Part shown: piece after piece, positions 6,906-8,998 of the stretch | How positions within the stretch are numbered: position 1 is the first letter of the stretch | How the letters are laid out: the number at the start of each line of letters is the position of its first letter | From: Myxococcales bacterium | GTDB taxonomy: Bacteria; Myxococcota; Myxococcia; Myxococcales; Anaeromyxobacteraceae | NCBI GenBank assembly: GCA_021784495.1 | Contig: JAJXSQ010000068.1 | Span: forward strand, 1-8,998 | Reading direction: 5' to 3' | DNA: 8,998 nucleotides | The notes under the pieces: generated by a model | What the model saw: only the letters and a program-made list of their open reading frames with translations | Database searches by the model: none | What the model was told of the DNA's origin: nothing | Translations under genes and position numbers: made by a program

Positions 6906-6926
6906 CGCGTCCCGGCGCCCCGCCGC

Positions 6927-7250
6927 CTACCGGACGGCGACCAGCTCGACCTCGAAGACCAGCGTCGCCTGCGCCGGGATCGCCCCGGGGAAGCCCCGCA
7001 TCCCGTAGGCCAGCTCCGGCGGGATGGTGAGCTTGCGCGTCCCGCCGACCCGCATCCCCACGACCCCCTGGTCCCACCCCTTGATGACCTGGCCGGCGCC
7101 GAGGTCGAAGGCGAACGGCTCCCCGCCCCGGGAGGAGTCGAACTGCTTCCCGTCGATCAGCCAGCCGGTGTAGTGCACCTCGACCGTCGCCCCGGTCGCC
7201 GCCGCCGCGCCCGTCCCGACCGTCAGCTCCTCGATCAGCAGCTTCCCCAC
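6927..7250 (-). CDS. FKBP-type peptidyl-prolyl cis-trans isomerase (107 aa)
   Basis: A minimal FKBP domain that speeds proline isomerisation during protein folding, in the cytoplasm since no signal peptide is seen. It aligns along its length with human FKBP12: HYTG (26-29), FDSS (37-40), PFAF (45-48), VIKGWDQG (55-62), AYG (81-83) and LVFEVEL (97-103). The active-site aromatic and acidic residues Tyr27, Phe37, Asp38, Phe46, Val55, Ile56, Trp59, Tyr82 and Phe99 are all present, so it should be active. A GTG at 7250 is chosen as start because GGGGAGG lies 5 nt upstream and family homology begins right there. An ATG at 7295 would add 15 Gly/Pro-rich residues and has no ribosome binding site. The gene lies 100 nt downstream of the carboxyltransferase stop on the same strand, with a likely terminator between, and converges on the cold shock gene. 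Confidence 0.92.
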   Translation of the reverse strand: MGKLLIEELTVGTGAAAATGATVEVHYTGWLIDGKQFDSSRGGEPFAFDLGAGQVIKGWDQGVVGMRVGGTRKLTIPPELAYGMRGFPGAIPAQATLVFEVELVAVR

Positions 7251-7318
7251 GTCCGCCTCCCCGGGGCGCCCGGTGGCGCCGCCCGGCACCGCCATAGCGC
7301 GGGGCGGGGGCGCGGGTC

Positions 7319-7348
7319 AAAGCGCGCGGGCCGCCCGGCGGCGCGCGC
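7319..7348 (-). terminator. Hairpin terminator after the propionyl-CoA carboxylase beta-type gene
   Basis: The 27 nt from 7322 to 7348 can form a 7-bp outer stem of alternating G and C, a GG bulge, and a 4-bp inner stem with a 3-nt loop. On the minus strand it is followed by TTT (7321-7319). The hairpin begins 2 nt after the stop codon at 7351. The U run is short, so some read-through into the FKBP gene is possible. Confidence 0.4.
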
Positions 7349-7350
7349 CC

Positions 7351-8913
7351 TCAGAGCGGGATGTTGCCGTGCCGGCGGACCAGCCCGGGCCGGCGCTTCG
7401 TCCGGAGCAGGGCCAGCGCCTGGATGATCCGGCGCCGGGTCTCCTCCGGCCGGATCACCTGGTCGACGTGGCCGAGCTCGGCCGCCTGGTAGGGGTTCGC
7501 GTAGCGCTCGCGGTACTCGGCCGCGAGCCGCACCCGCTCGGCGGCCGGGTCGGCCGCCGCCGCCAGCTCCTTCCGGAAGATGATCGAGACCGCCCCCTCC
7601 GGCGGCAGCACCGCGATCTCGGCCGCGGGGAAGGCCAGGTTCACGTCGGCGCGCAGGTGCTTCGAGGCCATGACCGCGTAGGCGCCGCCGTAGGCGCGGC
7701 GGGTCACGAGCGTCACCTTGGGCACCGTCGCCTCGGCGAAGGCGTAGAGGAGCTTGGCGCCGTGGCGCGCGAGGCCGCCCCACTCCTGCGCGGTGCCGGG
7801 CAGGAAGCCGGGGACGTCGACCAGCGTGACCACCGGGAGGCCGAAGGCGTCGCAGCAGCGGACGAAGCGGGCCGCCTTGATCGCGGCGTCGCCGTCGAGG
7901 GCGCCGCCCAGGACCGCCGGCTGGTTCGCCACCACGCCGACCGGGCGCCCGTCGAGGCGCGCCAGCCCGACGACGACGTTCCGGGCGAAGTCGCGCGCCA
8001 CCTCGAGGAGCTGGCCGCCGTCCACCACCGCGCGGATCGCCTCGACGACGTCGTAGGGCTCGGCGAGATCGGCCGGGACGATCGACCGGAGGGCCGGCAC
8101 CAGCCGCGCCGGATCGTCGGCCGGCGGGAGCGCGGGCGGCTCGGCGCCGCCGCGGGCGGGGAGGTACCCGAGGAGCTCGCGGACCGCGTCGAGCGTCGCC
8201 TCCTCGCCCTCGAGGGCGAAGTGCGCCAGGCCGGAGCGCTCCGCGTGGACCGCCGCGCCGCCCAGCGCCTCGCGGTCGACCACCTCCCCGGTCGCGGCCT
8301 GGACCAGCTCCGGCCCGCTGGTGAAGAGGGCGCCCGTCCCCCGCACCATGAAGAGGAAGTCGGTGACCGCCGGGCCGTAGACCGCCCCGCCGGCGCAGGG
8401 GCCCATGATGACCGAGATCTGGGGGACGACGCCGGAGGCGAGCGTCTGGCGGAGGAAGATCTCGGCGTAGCCGGCGAGGCTCGCCACCCCCTCCTGGATC
8501 CGGGCGCCGCCCGAGTCGTAGAGCCCGATCACCGGCGCCCCGACCTCGACGGCCAGGTCCATCACCTTGCAGATCTTCTCGGCGAAGGCGCCGGAGAGGG
8601 AGCCGCCGAAGACCGTGAAGTCCTGCGCGAAGACGAAGACCGGGCGGCCGTCGACGAGGCCGTGGCCGGTCACCACGCCGTCGCCGGGGATCCGCTGGAG
8701 GTGCATCCCGAAGTCGGTGCCGCGGTGGGTCTTGAACCGATCGAGCTCGACGAAGCTCTCCGGGTCGAGGAGGCGCGCGATCCGCTCCCGGGCGGTCAGC
8801 TTCCCCTCGCGGTGCTGGCGGGCGATCCGGGCCTCGCCGCCGCCGCGCTCGGCCTCGGCGTCGAGCCGGGCCAGGCGGGCTGCGGCCGGATCCTTCTCTG
8901 TCGGCTCGGACAT
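7351..8913 (-). CDS. pccB: Propionyl-CoA carboxylase beta-type carboxyltransferase (520 aa)
   Basis: Carboxyltransferase of a biotin-dependent acyl-CoA carboxylase; relatives convert propionyl-CoA to methylmalonyl-CoA, acetyl-CoA to malonyl-CoA, or act in methylmalonyl-CoA decarboxylation. Length and motifs are typical: GKLTARERI (37-45), QDFTVFGGSL (97-106), DSGGARIQEGV (133-143) and GPCAGGAVYGPA (171-182) in the N-half; ANQPAVLGGALD (329-340), VDVPGFLPGTAQE (365-377), RHGAKLLYA (383-391) and RRAYGGAYAVMASKHL (405-420) in the C-half; the C-terminus HGNIPL is typical for this subfamily. The ATG at 8913 has GGAG 6 nt upstream. Where many propionyl-CoA carboxylases have Asp (AYDVM) this protein has Ala413, so the substrate should not be taken as propionyl-CoA without a test. 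No biotin carboxylase or carrier gene adjoins it; upstream sequence to the window end is GC-rich and holds no recognisable gene. The symbol reflects the family, not a proven substrate. Confidence 0.93.
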   Translation of the reverse strand: MSEPTEKDPAAARLARLDAEAERGGGEARIARQHREGKLTARERIARLLDPESFVELDRFKTHRGTDFGMHLQRIPGDGVVTGHGLVDGRPVFVFAQDFTVFGGSLSGAFAEKICKVMDLAVEVGAPVIGLYDSGGARIQEGVASLAGYAEIFLRQTLASGVVPQISVIMGPCAGGAVYGPAVTDFLFMVRGTGALFTSGPELVQAATGEVVDREALGGAAVHAERSGLAHFALEGEEATLDAVRELLGYLPARGGAEPPALPPADDPARLVPALRSIVPADLAEPYDVVEAIRAVVDGGQLLEVARDFARNVVVGLARLDGRPVGVVANQPAVLGGALDGDAAIKAARFVRCCDAFGLPVVTLVDVPGFLPGTAQEWGGLARHGAKLLYAFAEATVPKVTLVTRRAYGGAYAVMASKHLRADVNLAFPAAEIAVLPPEGAVSIIFRKELAAAADPAAERVRLAAEYRERYANPYQAAELGHVDQVIRPEETRRRIIQALALLRTKRRPGLVRRHGNIPL

Positions 8914-8998
8914 GCGCGGCTCCGCGGAGGGCGCGCGGCGGGGCGGCCGCGGCGCGGGGGAGGGGGGACGGGGACCGGAGGATAGGCGGCGCCCGCGC

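Noticed and set aside
7273..8985. Open frame of 570 codons on the plus strand opposite the propionyl-type carboxyltransferase
   Set aside because: Complement shadow of a clear gene; no recognisable domain.

Overview
The window is very GC-rich (about 70% by eye) and almost fully coding. Strong third-position GC bias leaves long open frames on both strands. Protein style (a 67-residue CspA-type cold shock protein, a stand-alone FKBP, and a long biotin carboxylase-biotin carrier polypeptide with its own carboxyltransferase) suggests a GC-rich bacterium of the former Deltaproteobacteria, possibly Myxococcota such as an Anaeromyxobacter relative. That placement is inference from style, not from a marker gene.

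Layout. Seven protein genes are present; all but one lie on the minus strand. Reading the minus strand from right to left: (a) 8913-7351, a propionyl-CoA carboxylase beta-type carboxyltransferase, followed at once by a GC hairpin with a short T run. (b) 7250-6927, a small cytoplasmic FKBP peptidyl-prolyl isomerase. (c) 6850-6647, a cold shock gene on the plus strand that converges on the FKBP gene; a strong hairpin lies between them. (d) 6497-5181, a GT-B glycosyltransferase of the MGDG synthase/MurG type, divergent from the cold shock gene across a 149-bp promoter region. (e) 4943-3219, a second and distantly related carboxyltransferase. (f) 3171-283, a 962-residue biotin carboxylase with a C-terminal biotin carrier domain. 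(g) 236 to beyond base 1, the start of a thymidylate-kinase-like P-loop protein with an abnormal Walker A motif. No RNA gene, CRISPR array, insertion sequence or phage gene was seen.

How the genes may work together. Genes e and f (47-nt gap) form a complete biotin-dependent acyl-CoA carboxylase: the biotin carboxylase charges biotin on Lys897 with CO2, and the carboxyltransferase passes it to an acyl-CoA. Gene g follows after 46 nt with a strong ribosome binding site and is probably in the same transcript. The first carboxyltransferase (a) has no biotin carboxylase in the window, so it must use one encoded elsewhere or share gene f. The acyl-CoA substrate of either enzyme cannot be read from sequence alone.

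The most unusual points are the enlarged carboxylase architecture and the co-directional kinase-like gene whose ATP-binding loop lacks the usual lysine and serine/threonine. No wholly new system could be demonstrated.
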